Notes: generated by a model not told the origin, from the letters alone. DNA of 15,175 nt from JACRPI01 sp964385055 (GCA_964385055.1 CAYLMH010000033.1:1-15175); one strand, 5' to 3'. Positions 1 through 7,191 are shown, counted from the first letter of the stretch. Translations and numbers: made by a program.

Positions 1-577
1 TGATGTAATGCAAACAAATACTGTTGTGTTAGGAAATAATAAGGAAGCACGTGCGCTGATACTGAAATGGATGAACAGCAGTCTTCCTGCGGAGAAGAAT
101 TTTATTACTATTGCAGATGATAAAAAGAAAGAATTTTTTGAAGAGCAGGGCTATGAAAATATTGTGGAGCTTAACAATTGGAATGAAACGATAAAAGAGA
201 TGGAAGCACAAAACGAAACATTGCCATGCGGAACTGTGCTTTCAGAATATGTGGAAGATGGACTGTACAGAGCTGAAGTAGAAGTCAGCAAAATATTGAG
301 TACCGGAAATACAAATACCTCTCGTGAGAATGCATGTTATGTCTTGCTCAAGGTTGGTGCGCATAAAGACTGGCGAGCATACATTGACGATAAGGAAGTT
401 TCTTGGATACAAGTAAGCCCAAATTTTATGGCTATTCCAGTAGAAGAGGGAAGGCATACTGTGGAGTTTGCGTTTGGAGTACGTGGATTACGGAGAAGCT
501 TACTCATCCTCTCCTTATGCACAATTGTGGTATTATGGAGATACGAAAAAAAGACCAAAAAGATTGTCACCAAATAG
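1..577 (+). CDS. C-terminal end of a membrane protein (YfhO/glycosyltransferase-like tail), 5' partial
   Basis: The frame is open to the left edge of the window, so the first ATG at 8 is probably internal. The visible ~191 residues are mostly soluble, with a hydrophobic helix near the end (around SLLILSLCTIVVLW) and a basic cytoplasmic tail. The stretch DWRAYIDDKEV, then MAIPVEEGRHTVEFAF, resembles the 'GW.A.vDG...v.vp.G.H.v.f.y' tail seen in large polytopic YfhO-type or archaeal glycosyltransferase-like membrane proteins, where an extracytoplasmic beta domain precedes the last helix. The family call rests on this pattern only; the catalytic part lies outside the window. The gene ends 38 nt before the next start, and a separate TATA box sits in that gap, so the next gene is probably transcribed on its own. 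Confidence 0.5.
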   Translation, partial: DVMQTNTVVLGNNKEARALILKWMNSSLPAEKNFITIADDKKKEFFEEQGYENIVELNNWNETIKEMEAQNETLPCGTVLSEYVEDGLYRAEVEVSKILSTGNTNTSRENACYVLLKVGAHKDWRAYIDDKEVSWIQVSPNFMAIPVEEGRHTVEFAFGVRGLRRSLLILSLCTIVVLWRYEKKTKKIVTK

Positions 578-585
578 GAGTAAAA

Positions 586-593
586 TTTATAAA
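586..593 (+). promoter_or_regulatory. TATA box for the thioredoxin-like lipoprotein gene
   Basis: TTTATAAA centred 26-27 nt before the ATG at 616. It predicts a transcript starting at or beside the start codon (leaderless). This placement is what selects 616 over upstream ATGs in the same frame. Confidence 0.6.
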
Positions 594-615
594 TGATGCA
601 GGTCTTCTAAAGCGA

Positions 616-1323
616 ATGAATAAAAGCATTGGAGCACTTGTTGTAGTATTATATGGTTGTACAGAAAGAAATCTGTTGGAAGAGTTTCCTGAACTCGGAA
701 ACAAAGGAGAGAGAGAAAGCAGTTTTATAAGCCCCTTTATCGAGAATAATCAACCAAATGTGTTTACGTTTGTAGACAAGAATCCTTCTTCAGAAACATA
801 TGGTCAGAAATATTCTTTTGTATTGAAGGAAGAAGAAGCAAAACAAAAACAGTACCAAGAGAGGAGAATTTTCTTTGCTTCACTGGATAATACGACTGTG
901 TTCAATTGGTTTGAACCATGGTGTTTTCCCTGTATGGAAGAGCTTCCTGACCTTGAACGGCTTGCCTTAGAAAATGCAATTCCGGTATTTGGCTTTACAA
1001 CAGACTATAAGAAATTTCCATCGATTAATGGAAAAGTAATTGAAGATACAATTTCATACCCTTTTTTTATTGTAGACAGTGAGCATGGAACATACAAAGA
1101 ATTTTTGCATCAGCTGAATCCTACAAAGGAACTAAGTGGAGAAATGCCTGAAGAAGGGGTAGAGCAGTTCACCCCTACTGTAGAAATGGGAGTAGTTCCA
1201 AGGACACTATTCATTTACAAAGAAAAACAATATTGCCTTCGGACTGCAGGACAAACATATGAAGCTATGCGAGAACAAACAACAAGTGATTCCTGTCCTC
1301 AAACAATACTAGTAAAAATATAA
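616..1323 (+). CDS. Thioredoxin-like (TlpA/ResA-type) lipoprotein
   Basis: A 235-residue protein. It starts with a short hydrophobic signal ending in a lipobox-like VLYGC (Cys15), so it is probably lipid-anchored outside the cell membrane. The thioredoxin-like part begins around residue 85. It has the active-site motif WCFPC at 102-106 (NWFEPWCFPCMEELPDLE) and the cis-proline context GVVPRT at 193-197, which fits a thiol:disulfide oxidoreductase of the TlpA/ResA group. The frame is open back to 403, but that stretch overlaps the upstream gene; the lipobox and the TATA box at 586-593 both point to 616. A lone Cys227 near the C-terminus is not part of the motif. The role is inferred: a thiol exchanger for Cys-rich exported proteins, of which several are encoded nearby. 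Substrate unknown. Confidence 0.75.
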   Translation: MNKSIGALVVVLYGCTERNLLEEFPELGNKGERESSFISPFIENNQPNVFTFVDKNPSSETYGQKYSFVLKEEEAKQKQYQERRIFFASLDNTTVFNWFEPWCFPCMEELPDLERLALENAIPVFGFTTDYKKFPSINGKVIEDTISYPFFIVDSEHGTYKEFLHQLNPTKELSGEMPEEGVEQFTPTVEMGVVPRTLFIYKEKQYCLRTAGQTYEAMREQTTSDSCPQTILVKI

Positions 1324-1342
1324 AAAAGAAAGTAAAAAAGAA
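1324..1342 (-). terminator. T-rich terminator for the minus-strand small-protein genes
   Basis: Read on the minus strand, the stretch just after the stop at 1343 has two T6 runs. Archaeal RNA polymerase terminates on such U-tracts without a hairpin. It lies in the 19-nt gap between two convergent genes. Confidence 0.4.
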
Positions 1343-1621
1343 TTAAGTAGTTGCAACAGTGCCTGTATATCGTCCTGTTGTAGTAGAAGAATAACATTCA
1401 CCACCAACACAAGCAGTACCTGCAGGGCATGCTGGACTACAACCGCTTTCTCCAAGCGTAGTTTTTGCAATGGATAATTTATACGCTTCCCCACTCAAAT
1501 CATCACTGCTCAACGAAACACTTCCTGCTCCGCTGTTCAAAATCAATACTACTATACCCACAATTGCAACGATTGCGACAATCGAGAGTAAATACAAATT
1601 TGTTTTTTGTTCTTTAGCCAT
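1343..1621 (-). CDS. Small one-helix exported Cys-rich protein (GEAY family)
   Basis: A 92-residue protein. A short charged N-terminus (MAKEQKTN) is followed by a single hydrophobic helix at about 9-29, the juxtamembrane motif DLSGEAY at 41-47, and a small Cys-rich tail (C61, C65, C71, C76: C-x3-C-x5-C-x4-C) in a Thr/Gly-rich context. The tail probably lies outside the cell with two disulfides. A GAGGTG ribosome binding site lies 6 nt before the ATG. It follows the related gene at 1648-1899 by 26 nt, so the two are likely one transcript. It is clearly related to that neighbour (KTN.YLL....IV...VV...N...DL.GEAY). No function is recognised; surface or envelope protein is inference. Confidence 0.75.
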   Translation of the reverse strand: MAKEQKTNLYLLSIVAIVAIVGIVVLILNSGAGSVSLSSDDLSGEAYKLSIAKTTLGESGCSPACPAGTACVGGECYSSTTTGRYTGTVATT

Positions 1622-1647
1622 TTATGACACCTCTTTTTTTAAAGTAT

Positions 1648-1899
1648 TTATCCTTGCATAGGGCAAACAACAGCGCCACTACCGCAGTATAAGCTACCAT
1701 CATCACAAGCAGTACAGTCTTCAACATTCCACGATTTCAATCCTGAAGAACCAAGACTTACTGTCTTCGCAGAATACGCTTCTCCTGCTAAATCGCTGGA
1801 AGATCCTGCTACGTTCATCACTAAAACAACCACCGCGACAAAGCCAACAATTCCTACTAACGCTAAAAGATATGTATTTGTTTTATCCTCTTTTCCCAT
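1648..1899 (-). CDS. Small one-helix exported Cys-containing protein (GEAY family)
   Basis: An 83-residue paralogue of the gene at 1343-1621: MGKEDKTNTYLL, a membrane helix at about 9-30, DLAGEAY at 36-42, and a tail with four cysteines (C62, C65, C72, C79). The N-terminal third is well conserved between the two while the tails differ in length and Cys spacing. This suggests a constant anchor carrying a variable surface domain. The ribosome binding site GAGGTG lies 5 nt before the ATG, and a TATA box at 1948-1955 (minus strand) predicts a leader of about 25 nt. Small proteins of this style occur in DPANN archaea (recalled, not searched); function unknown. Confidence 0.75.
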   Translation of the reverse strand: MGKEDKTNTYLLALVGIVGFVAVVVLVMNVAGSSSDLAGEAYSAKTVSLGSSGLKSWNVEDCTACDDGSLYCGSGAVVCPMQG

Positions 1900-1947
1900 A
1901 ATAACACCTCATTTTGAAAATGATTTCCTCTTTTCTTGTTATTTTTC

Positions 1948-1955
1948 TATATAAA
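1948..1955 (-). promoter_or_regulatory. TATA box for the two-gene small-protein transcript
   Basis: TTTATATA on the minus strand, centred about 52 nt before the ATG at 1899. The predicted start is near 1925, giving a short leader that contains the GAGGTG ribosome binding site. Confidence 0.5.
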
Positions 1956-1980
1956 CCTTTGGGTTTTTCGAAAGAAAATG

Positions 1981-2379
1981 TTATGAGTAAGCGCCTTCGC
2001 CAGGTTTAGCGGAATTTCCCGACGAGCCACTTTCTGAACTGGAAGAACCATCTGTTAAGTCATCAATAGTTCCTTCTAAGGTTGTTACCTTAGATTCCAA
2101 ATCCACAATGCGCTCTTCGAGCTTATCGATTTGAGATGCTGTTTTTAAAGAGTTAGAAGAAACTGTTGAAGTAAGCTCTTCCAAGGTGAGAGAACCTGAA
2201 GTTCCTGTTGTACCTTTCTTAACGCTTAACGCCTGACCTATAATGGTGTCTTCTTTTCGAAGAGAAAGAATGTCAGTATCATAAACAATCATGACAAAGA
2301 TTCCAAGAATAGCAACGATAATAACGAGAGTCATAAAAAATTTGTCTGGAGAGACTGAAGAAACCTTTTTCTTTGCCAT
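1981..2379 (-). CDS. One-helix membrane-anchored coiled-coil protein
   Basis: A 132-residue protein. The N-terminus is basic (MAKKKVSSVSPDK) and is followed by a membrane helix at about 14-33. After IIGQA (46-50), which matches the position and shape of the GEAY motif in the two downstream genes, comes a Ser/Thr linker. A short coiled coil follows at about 78-110 (IDKLEERIVDLESKVTTLE), then a Ser/Gly-rich tail ending GEGAYS with no cysteines. A minus-strand TATA box at 2401-2408 places transcription start at the ATG (leaderless), so it is a separate transcript from the two genes below it. It is divergent from the riboflavin regulator. Function not recognised; probably an oligomeric surface or envelope protein. 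Confidence 0.7.
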   Translation of the reverse strand: MAKKKVSSVSPDKFFMTLVIIVAILGIFVMIVYDTDILSLRKEDTIIGQALSVKKGTTGTSGSLTLEELTSTVSSNSLKTASQIDKLEERIVDLESKVTTLEGTIDDLTDGSSSSESGSSGNSAKPGEGAYS

Positions 2380-2400
2380 ATCTATGTTTTAGAAAGAGTA

Positions 2401-2408
2401 TTATTTAA
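2401..2408 (-). promoter_or_regulatory. TATA box for the coiled-coil membrane protein gene
   Basis: TTAAATAA on the minus strand, centred 25-26 nt before the ATG at 2379; the predicted transcript is leaderless. Confidence 0.5.
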
Positions 2409-2453
2409 TATTTTCGATTTCTCTGACAGAGCAAGAAATCAGCGAGTTACTCA

Positions 2454-2489
2454 TTTCTAAGTTGCATAACATTTATAAGTAGTTAGAAA
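2454..2489 (+). promoter_or_regulatory. TATA box flanked by an inverted repeat: promoter and candidate operator of the riboflavin kinase/regulator
   Basis: TTTATAAG at 2472-2479 is centred 26-27 nt before the ATG at 2502. Around it lie TTTCTAA (2454-2460) and TTAGAAA (2483-2489), a perfect 7-bp inverted repeat with a 22-nt spacer covering the TATA box. As the gene encodes a winged-helix regulator, this could be an autoregulatory site. The promoter is well supported; the operator is a guess from symmetry and position. Confidence 0.45.
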
Positions 2490-2501
2490 ATCCAAAGAAG
2501 C

Positions 2502-3137
2502 ATGAAAGACCTCCCTATTCTCCTCTACATCGCAAACAAAGCAGGATTGCACGGAACCTTAACATCATCAACAGTGCAACTTGCGGCAGAGCTTGATATT
2601 TCGCAGCAAACAGTCTCGAGAAAATTGCAAGAGCTCGATGAAGAAGGAAGTATCAAGAAACAAACAACGCCAATTGGAGTAACATTAAACCTCACAGAAA
2701 AGGGAAAAGGAAAATTACGAACATTGCATGGCGAGCTCCAACAAATTCTAAGCCAGCAAACAAACCTTACAGGAATTGTCAAAGACGGATTAGGAGAAGG
2801 AAAATTCTATATGAGTCAGGAGCAGTACAAGCAGCAGTTCCAAAGTCTGCTGAACTTCACGCCATATCCAGGAACATTAAATCTTGCAGTGGATAAAAAT
2901 ACAGCAGCAGTATTTCTCGCGGCAAAGAAACAGCTCTACATCAGTGGCTTTCAAACAAAAGAACGAACGTTTGGGGGCTTAAAGTGTTATCCTATCCTTA
3001 TAGCGAAAAAAGTTGCAGGCGCAGTGATCGTTCCTGACAGAACAACGCATACGCTTGAGACAATAGAAATTATAGCAGCAGCAAATTTACGATCAAGCCT
3101 GAAACTAGAGAATGGGAAGGAAATTGCGATACAGTAA
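2502..3137 (+). CDS. rbkR: CTP-dependent riboflavin kinase with N-terminal winged-helix regulator domain (RbkR type)
   Basis: A 211-residue, two-domain protein. Residues 1-82 form a MarR/ArsR-like winged helix with the recognition segment ISQQTVSRKLQELDEEG. Residues 90-211 are the archaeal riboflavin kinase domain: GIVKDGLGEGKFYMS (91-105), FTPYPGTLNLAV (119-130), RTFGGLKCYPILI (155-167) and the end TLETIEIIAAANLR. Archaeal kinases of this family use CTP rather than ATP to make FMN; fusions to a winged helix (RbkR) also regulate riboflavin genes. It is the first gene of the riboflavin cluster and reads in the same direction as ribC. The transcript is predicted leaderless. Kinase assignment is strong; the regulatory role follows from the family and context. 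Confidence 0.9.
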   Translation: MKDLPILLYIANKAGLHGTLTSSTVQLAAELDISQQTVSRKLQELDEEGSIKKQTTPIGVTLNLTEKGKGKLRTLHGELQQILSQQTNLTGIVKDGLGEGKFYMSQEQYKQQFQSLLNFTPYPGTLNLAVDKNTAAVFLAAKKQLYISGFQTKERTFGGLKCYPILIAKKVAGAVIVPDRTTHTLETIEIIAAANLRSSLKLENGKEIAIQ

Positions 3138-3323
3138 GTTTACAAAAGAGAAAATAAAAAATGACAAGAATAGCGCAGAAAGGTAAAATAATCGCCTAAA
3201 ATAATACACGCGCATCAGAGAAGTCCTACTACACAATTCATCCATTATTAAAAAAATAAAAAAACATAGGGATTCAAAAGCAATAAGGCGAATTAAAAAA
3301 AGAATACAAAACCGGTGAAATAA

Positions 3324-3812
3324 ATGAACATAACTTGGAGAATCGGCGTCGCAGATACCACATTTGCGCAAATGGATATGTATAAAGCAGTAGAGCAAGC
3401 TTTTAACGATGCGCAGAAAGAAGACAAAGAATTGAAAATAGAAATTATCCGCTACACAGTTCCTGGAATCAAAGACCTCGCAGTTGCGTGCAAATCCATG
3501 CTCACCAACAATAAGTGCGATATCGCAATTGCGTTAGGCATGCCTGGACCAATGCCGATTGACAAACAATGCGCACATGAAGCATCCATTGGCATCCAGC
3601 ACGCAATGCTCATGACCAATAAACACATTCTCGAAGTATTCGCGCACGCAGATGAAGAAGCAGATCCAAAAAAGCTTGTTGCGCTTGCGCACGACAGAGC
3701 ATACAAGCACGCAAAGAACGCAATCGCATTACTGAAAGGAAGAACCGCATTAACACCATTCGCGGGAAAAGGATTACGGCAGGGAAAATCGCATGTCGGA
3801 AGTTTGGAGTGA
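3324..3812 (+). CDS. ribC: Archaeal-type riboflavin synthase
   Basis: A 162-residue protein that dismutates two 6,7-dimethyl-8-ribityllumazine molecules into riboflavin and the pyrimidine substrate of RibH. It is the archaeal form, related to lumazine synthase, and not the bacterial two-barrel RibE. Family motifs: IGVADTTFAQMDM (7-19), RYTVPGIKDLAVACK (43-57), DIAIALGMPGPMPIDKQCAHEAS (66-88), MTNKHILEVFAHADE (97-111) and GKGLRQGK (148-155). GGTGA lies 5 nt before the ATG. The gene follows rbkR by 186 nt and overlaps the ribosome binding site of ribH, so ribC and ribH are co-transcribed. Confidence 0.93.
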   Translation: MNITWRIGVADTTFAQMDMYKAVEQAFNDAQKEDKELKIEIIRYTVPGIKDLAVACKSMLTNNKCDIAIALGMPGPMPIDKQCAHEASIGIQHAMLMTNKHILEVFAHADEEADPKKLVALAHDRAYKHAKNAIALLKGRTALTPFAGKGLRQGKSHVGSLE

Positions 3813-3817
3813 GTACG

Positions 3818-4279
3818 ATGACCAGAAACAAAAACACAATAATTACAAATACAGAAGACAAGACGCACATTTCAATCGGAATTGTCGTCGCAGATTTTAA
3901 TGAAGAGATAACACAGGAGATGGTCAAAGTCGCGGAAAAACGCGCGAAAGAAAAAAACATCCATATTGCGCAAATCATCCATGTTCCTGGCGTCTTCGAC
4001 ATGCCGCTTGCAGTAAAGAAATTGCTGCAAAAAGAAAATATTCAAGGAATTGTGACGCTCGGTGTGGTGATCAGTGGAGGAACTAGCCATGACGCGCATG
4101 TCGCTGATAATGCAGCGCGACAAATCAGCAACCTCACTTTAGAATACGAAAAACCTGTCGCGTTGAGTATTATAGGCCATAATGTTTCCAAGCAGCAAGC
4201 AATAGAACGCTACGAAAGTTATGCGAAGCATGGCGTTGACGCGGTTGTTGAGTTAATTGAGACATTAAATAAAATATGA
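3818..4279 (+). CDS. ribH: 6,7-dimethyl-8-ribityllumazine synthase
   Basis: A 153-residue protein. It condenses the ribitylamino-pyrimidine with dihydroxybutanone phosphate to the lumazine, as an oligomeric shell in known members. Motifs: IGIVVADFNEEIT near 19-31 (substrate-binding Phe), VPGVFDMPLAVKKLL, TLGVVISGGTSHDAHVAD (phosphate-binding loop and the catalytic His region), LEYEKPVALSIIGHNVSKQQAIER. It closely resembles the methanogen RibH pattern. A GTG at 3809 overlaps the ribC stop, but GGAGTGA at 3806-3812 sits 5 nt before the ATG at 3818, so 3818 is chosen. The 5-nt gap to ribC indicates translational coupling. Confidence 0.92.
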   Translation: MTRNKNTIITNTEDKTHISIGIVVADFNEEITQEMVKVAEKRAKEKNIHIAQIIHVPGVFDMPLAVKKLLQKENIQGIVTLGVVISGGTSHDAHVADNAARQISNLTLEYEKPVALSIIGHNVSKQQAIERYESYAKHGVDAVVELIETLNKI

Positions 4280-4408
4280 TCGCTGTTTCATTGCTCTGTA
4301 ATCGCTCAACAACAAAAACACGCACCAGTAAACCCTGACTGTCAGGGGGACCCAATGCGCAGCAATGGGGTTTTATAGAAGTTGTAAAAATAGAAAAGGA
4401 AAAAAGAT
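4280..4408 (+). promoter_or_regulatory. ribH-ribBA spacer with hairpins and a TATA box
   Basis: A perfect palindrome CCTGACTGTCAGG (4334-4346) is followed by a second hairpin at 4351-4370 (CCCA/TGGG, an A-A mismatch, TGC/GCA, 3-nt loop). The T-run and TATA-like TTTTATAG at 4371-4378 follow directly. The hairpins could slow or end ribCH transcription, and the TATA box would start a separate ribBA transcript about 8 nt before its ATG. The segment shares three sequence blocks with 11286-11463, so it is also a dispersed repeat. No FMN riboswitch pattern was found. Confidence 0.45.
4311..4374 (+). repeat. Dispersed repeat, short copy (also at 11286-11463)
   Basis: Three blocks occur in the same order in both copies: AACAAAA(A/T)ACACGCACC (4311-4326), TGTCAGGGGGACC (4340-4352) and ATGGGGTTTT (4365-4374). 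Here they span 64 nt; in the other copy, 178 nt. The short copy may be a deletion derivative of the longer one. Confidence 0.55.
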
Positions 4409-5695
4409 ATGCAAAATAAAAAAGAAATAATCCCAATAAAAATAGAGAATGCACTGAAAATATTCCAATCAGGCAAACCTATAATCGTCACTGATGCAAA
4501 CGATCGAGAAGACGAAGCAGATTTGATCTATGCCGCAGAAACAATCAAAGAGCAAGACATCGCGTTTATGCTCCAACACACATCTGGAATCATTTGCGTC
4601 CCCTGTGAAAAAAATATCTTAAACAAACTTAAAATCCCATTAATGGTAGAAAACAACACTGCACGCCATGGATGCGCGTTCACTGTCTCCATCGATGCAA
4701 AAGAAACAAAAACAGGAGTCAGCGCAGCAGAAAGATACCAAACAATTCAAGCGCTTTGTGATCCAAACACAAAGCCAGAAGATTTCACGCAACCAGGACA
4801 TATCTTTCCACTCCAAGCAAAAGAAAGTATTCTTGAAAGACAAGGACATACAGAAGCAGCAGTAGAGCTCTGCAAGCTCGCAAAAAGAAAACCCATCGCA
4901 GTGCTGGCAGAATTGATGAATCCTAACGGAAGCATGATGCGCGGAGAAGAACTCCAAACATTCGCGCGAAAATATAATCTTCCAATCATTTCAATAGAAG
5001 AACTTGTTGCGGACATACAAGAAAACCAAGGAACACAAGAAAGAGAAGAAAGGAAAAATGACATAAAACAAGAAGAGGAAAATGAAGAAAAAATATCAAC
5101 ACACACGCTCATTCGCCATAACGCAATCCATCTTCCAAGCGAGTATGGAGATTTTACCGCAATTCCTTTTGAAGAAGAAAAAACAGGAATCACGCATCTT
5201 GCCATTCTCAAAGGAGATCCAACACATAAACAAAACATTCTTACGCGAATCCACTCAGAATGCCTTACAGGAGATATTCTTGGGTCACAACGATGTGATT
5301 GTGGCGATCAACTCAAAGCAGCAATGCAAAGAATAGAGAAAGAAGGGCTTGGAATTATTCTGTACATGCGTCAGGAAGGAAGAGGAATTGGCTTGCTTCC
5401 AAAACTACAAGCATATCATCTGCAGGAAAAAGGATTTGATACGATTGAAGCGAATGAATTACTTGGATTTAAACCAGACGAACGAGAATACACAAATGCG
5501 ATAGAAATCATGAAAACATTGAATATAACCACAATCAAACTGTTGACCAATAACCCTGAAAAAATACAAGTGTTAAACAAAAGTGGAATTCATGTTGTGG
5601 ACAGAGTTTCTTTAGAAATTGAACCAACAATGCATAACAAAGAATATCTCACGACAAAGAAAGAAAAGATGGGACATTTATTAAATAATGTATGA
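4409..5695 (+). CDS. ribBA: Bifunctional 3,4-dihydroxy-2-butanone-4-phosphate synthase / GTP cyclohydrolase II
   Basis: A 428-residue fusion. The N-terminal RibB domain (about 10-204) makes dihydroxybutanone phosphate from ribulose 5-phosphate; visible motifs are DREDEADL (32-39), QHTSGIICVP (56-65), QPGHIFPL (128-135) and GHTEAAVELC (146-155). In the acidic loop, an Ala (37) replaces the usual Gly while Arg33, Glu34, Glu36 and Asp38 are kept. A charged linker (about 205-232) leads to the RibA domain, which opens GTP to the diaminopyrimidine. It has RIHSECLTGD (280-289) with zinc cysteines 285, 296 and 298 (RCDCGD), RQEGRGIGL (321-329) and LLTNNPEK. GTP cyclohydrolase II is the bacterial/plant enzyme; many archaea use type III instead, so this gene suggests transfer from bacteria. 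Confidence 0.95.
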   Translation: MQNKKEIIPIKIENALKIFQSGKPIIVTDANDREDEADLIYAAETIKEQDIAFMLQHTSGIICVPCEKNILNKLKIPLMVENNTARHGCAFTVSIDAKETKTGVSAAERYQTIQALCDPNTKPEDFTQPGHIFPLQAKESILERQGHTEAAVELCKLAKRKPIAVLAELMNPNGSMMRGEELQTFARKYNLPIISIEELVADIQENQGTQEREERKNDIKQEEENEEKISTHTLIRHNAIHLPSEYGDFTAIPFEEEKTGITHLAILKGDPTHKQNILTRIHSECLTGDILGSQRCDCGDQLKAAMQRIEKEGLGIILYMRQEGRGIGLLPKLQAYHLQEKGFDTIEANELLGFKPDEREYTNAIEIMKTLNITTIKLLTNNPEKIQVLNKSGIHVVDRVSLEIEPTMHNKEYLTTKKEKMGHLLNNV

Positions 5696-5733
5696 ACAAA
5701 AAAATGTGAAACACAAACAAGAGAACAAAGAAA

Positions 5734-6855
5734 ATGAAGAAACAAGAAAAACAATTACCAAGCAAAAGCAAATTTCACGATGAGCATGAAGCAGATCTTT
5801 TCTATATGCAACACGCGCTTCAGCTTGCGCAGAAAGCGTATCCTGCGCCAAATCCGCAAGTGGGAGCAGTCATTGTCAAAAATAATATGATCATCGGCGA
5901 AGGCTTTCATGAAAAAGCTGGAGCAGCCCACGCAGAAATTCAGGCGCTCAAAAGCGCAGAACAAAAACAAACTCTCTCCGATGGCGCAACAATGTATGTC
6001 ACCTTAGAACCCTGCAGCCATTTTGGAAAAACACCTCCCTGCGTTGACGCGATAGTTGTCGCGGGGATAAAGCGAGTGGTAGTTGGCTGCAGAGACGAGA
6101 ATGAACTCGTCAATGGAAGCGGAATAACCGCGTTACTGCAGGCAGGAATTACGGTAAATGTAGGAATTTTAGGAAAAGAATGCGCAGCGTTATACAAACA
6201 TTTTTTTCACACACAGAAGAAGAAAAGACCATACATCACACTAAAAACCGCGATGACTTTAGACGGAAAAATCGCGCCCGCGCCTGCGACACGAGCAACA
6301 ATTTCCTCTCCAGAATCCCATTACAAGGCGCATGAATTACGAAGAGACCATGATGCAATCTTGACTGGAATTGGAACAATTCTGAGTGACGACCCGCTGC
6401 TCAACTGCAGAATTCCCTGTAAGAAACAACCGATTCCCATTATTTTAGACAGCAAACTAAAGATTCCTTTACACGCAAAAGTTTTGGAAAACAAGAAAGT
6501 CATTATTGCCACAACAAAAGCAAGGGATAAGAAAAAGCAAGAAGCATTGGAGAAAAAAGGAGTACGTTTTATTATCACAGAAGGGACGCATGTTGCGCTC
6601 AAAGAAGTCTTCAAAAAACTTCCTGAATTAGGCATTCTCTCTGTCCTTATAGAGGGCGGTGCAGAAGTAAACGCCGCATGCCTAGAACAAAAACTCATAG
6701 ATAGAGTCTGTTTTTTTATTGCGCCAAAGATATATGGAACAGGGGTACCTGTGTTTGAAACAACACAGAAGTTGATGGAGAAAGAAATAAGGCTCACCAA
6801 TGTGAGCTATACGCAAGTAGGCAAAGATATCTGCGTAGAAGCAGAGGTATTCTAA
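5734..6855 (+). CDS. ribD: Bifunctional riboflavin biosynthesis deaminase/reductase RibD
   Basis: A 373-residue protein with both bacterial-type domains. The deaminase (about 20-150) has HAE at 66-68 and EPCSHFGKTPPC at 92-103, giving zinc ligands H66, C94 and C103. The reductase (about 165-373) has ITLKTAMTLDGKIA (168-181), DHDAILTGIGTILSDDP (205-221) and LIEGGAEVNAA (305-315). It converts the GTP cyclohydrolase II product to the ribitylamino-uracil phosphate. In many archaea the reductase (ArfC) acts alone on a different order of intermediates, so a full RibD fits the bacterial-type RibA upstream. It starts 38 nt after ribBA and is probably in the same transcript; the N-terminal ~15 residues are basic and not conserved. 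Confidence 0.95.
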   Translation: MKKQEKQLPSKSKFHDEHEADLFYMQHALQLAQKAYPAPNPQVGAVIVKNNMIIGEGFHEKAGAAHAEIQALKSAEQKQTLSDGATMYVTLEPCSHFGKTPPCVDAIVVAGIKRVVVGCRDENELVNGSGITALLQAGITVNVGILGKECAALYKHFFHTQKKKRPYITLKTAMTLDGKIAPAPATRATISSPESHYKAHELRRDHDAILTGIGTILSDDPLLNCRIPCKKQPIPIILDSKLKIPLHAKVLENKKVIIATTKARDKKKQEALEKKGVRFIITEGTHVALKEVFKKLPELGILSVLIEGGAEVNAACLEQKLIDRVCFFIAPKIYGTGVPVFETTQKLMEKEIRLTNVSYTQVGKDICVEAEVF

Positions 6856-6887
6856 ACACACCACCTCCAATAGAGAATACGAGAAAA

Positions 6888-6895
6888 TATATAAA
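6888..6895 (+). promoter_or_regulatory. TATA box for rpoK
   Basis: TATATAAA centred about 64 nt before the ATG at 6956; the predicted start is near 6918, giving a leader of about 38 nt with a strong ribosome binding site. Confidence 0.5.
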
Positions 6896-6955
6896 TGAAC
6901 AGCCATTTTTTGAATCAATAAGACAATTATAGACTAATCCTTGGAGGAGAAGATC

Positions 6956-7162
6956 ATGAAATACACACGATTTGAGAAAACACGAATCATTGGTGCTCGC
7001 GCGTTGCAGATTGCAATGGGTGCTCCGTTTAACATTGATCTTTCTGAGAAAGACCTTGAAGCTATCCGCTTTAACCCAGTAGAAATTGCGAAGCTTGAAT
7101 TTGAAAAAGGAGTTGTTCCTATTGACATCAAGCGAACTGCTGTAAAACCTGCAAGCAAGTAA
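6956..7162 (+). CDS. rpoK: DNA-directed RNA polymerase subunit K (Rpo6/RPB6 family)
   Basis: A 68-residue protein with the defining RpoK core TRFEKTRIIGARALQIAMGAP, then a short acidic helix (DLSEKDLEAIR) and NPVEIAKLEFEKGVVPIDIKR. It is the archaeal homologue of eukaryotic RPB6 and bacterial omega, which helps assemble and stabilise the polymerase. The length is close to that of other archaeal copies. GGAGGAG at 6943-6949 is 6 nt before this ATG; the in-frame TTG at 6941 overlaps that site and is not the start. This gene is one of the clearest signs that the window is archaeal. Confidence 0.95.
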   Translation: MKYTRFEKTRIIGARALQIAMGAPFNIDLSEKDLEAIRFNPVEIAKLEFEKGVVPIDIKRTAVKPASK

Positions 7163-7183
7163 TTTCAAGCAGAGATCAATAAC

Positions 7184-7191
7184 TTTATAAT
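7184..7191 (+). promoter_or_regulatory. TATA box for the SepF-like gene
   Basis: TTTATAAT centred about 39 nt before the ATG at 7227. The predicted start is near 7213, just before the GAGGTG ribosome binding site (7215-7220). Confidence 0.5.

Noticed and set aside
403..615. Longer N-terminus for the thioredoxin-like protein
   Set aside because: It overlaps the upstream coding region and would bury the signal peptide and lipobox that start at 616.
1343..2379. Type IV pilin-like proteins
   Set aside because: There is a single N-terminal helix, but no pilin peptidase site (basic residue and Gly before the helix) or the usual Glu/Gln at its start.
3138..3323. FMN riboswitch before ribC
   Set aside because: No RFN-element core strings or stem order are present; only A-rich sequence with a weak TCGCCT/AGGCGA pair.
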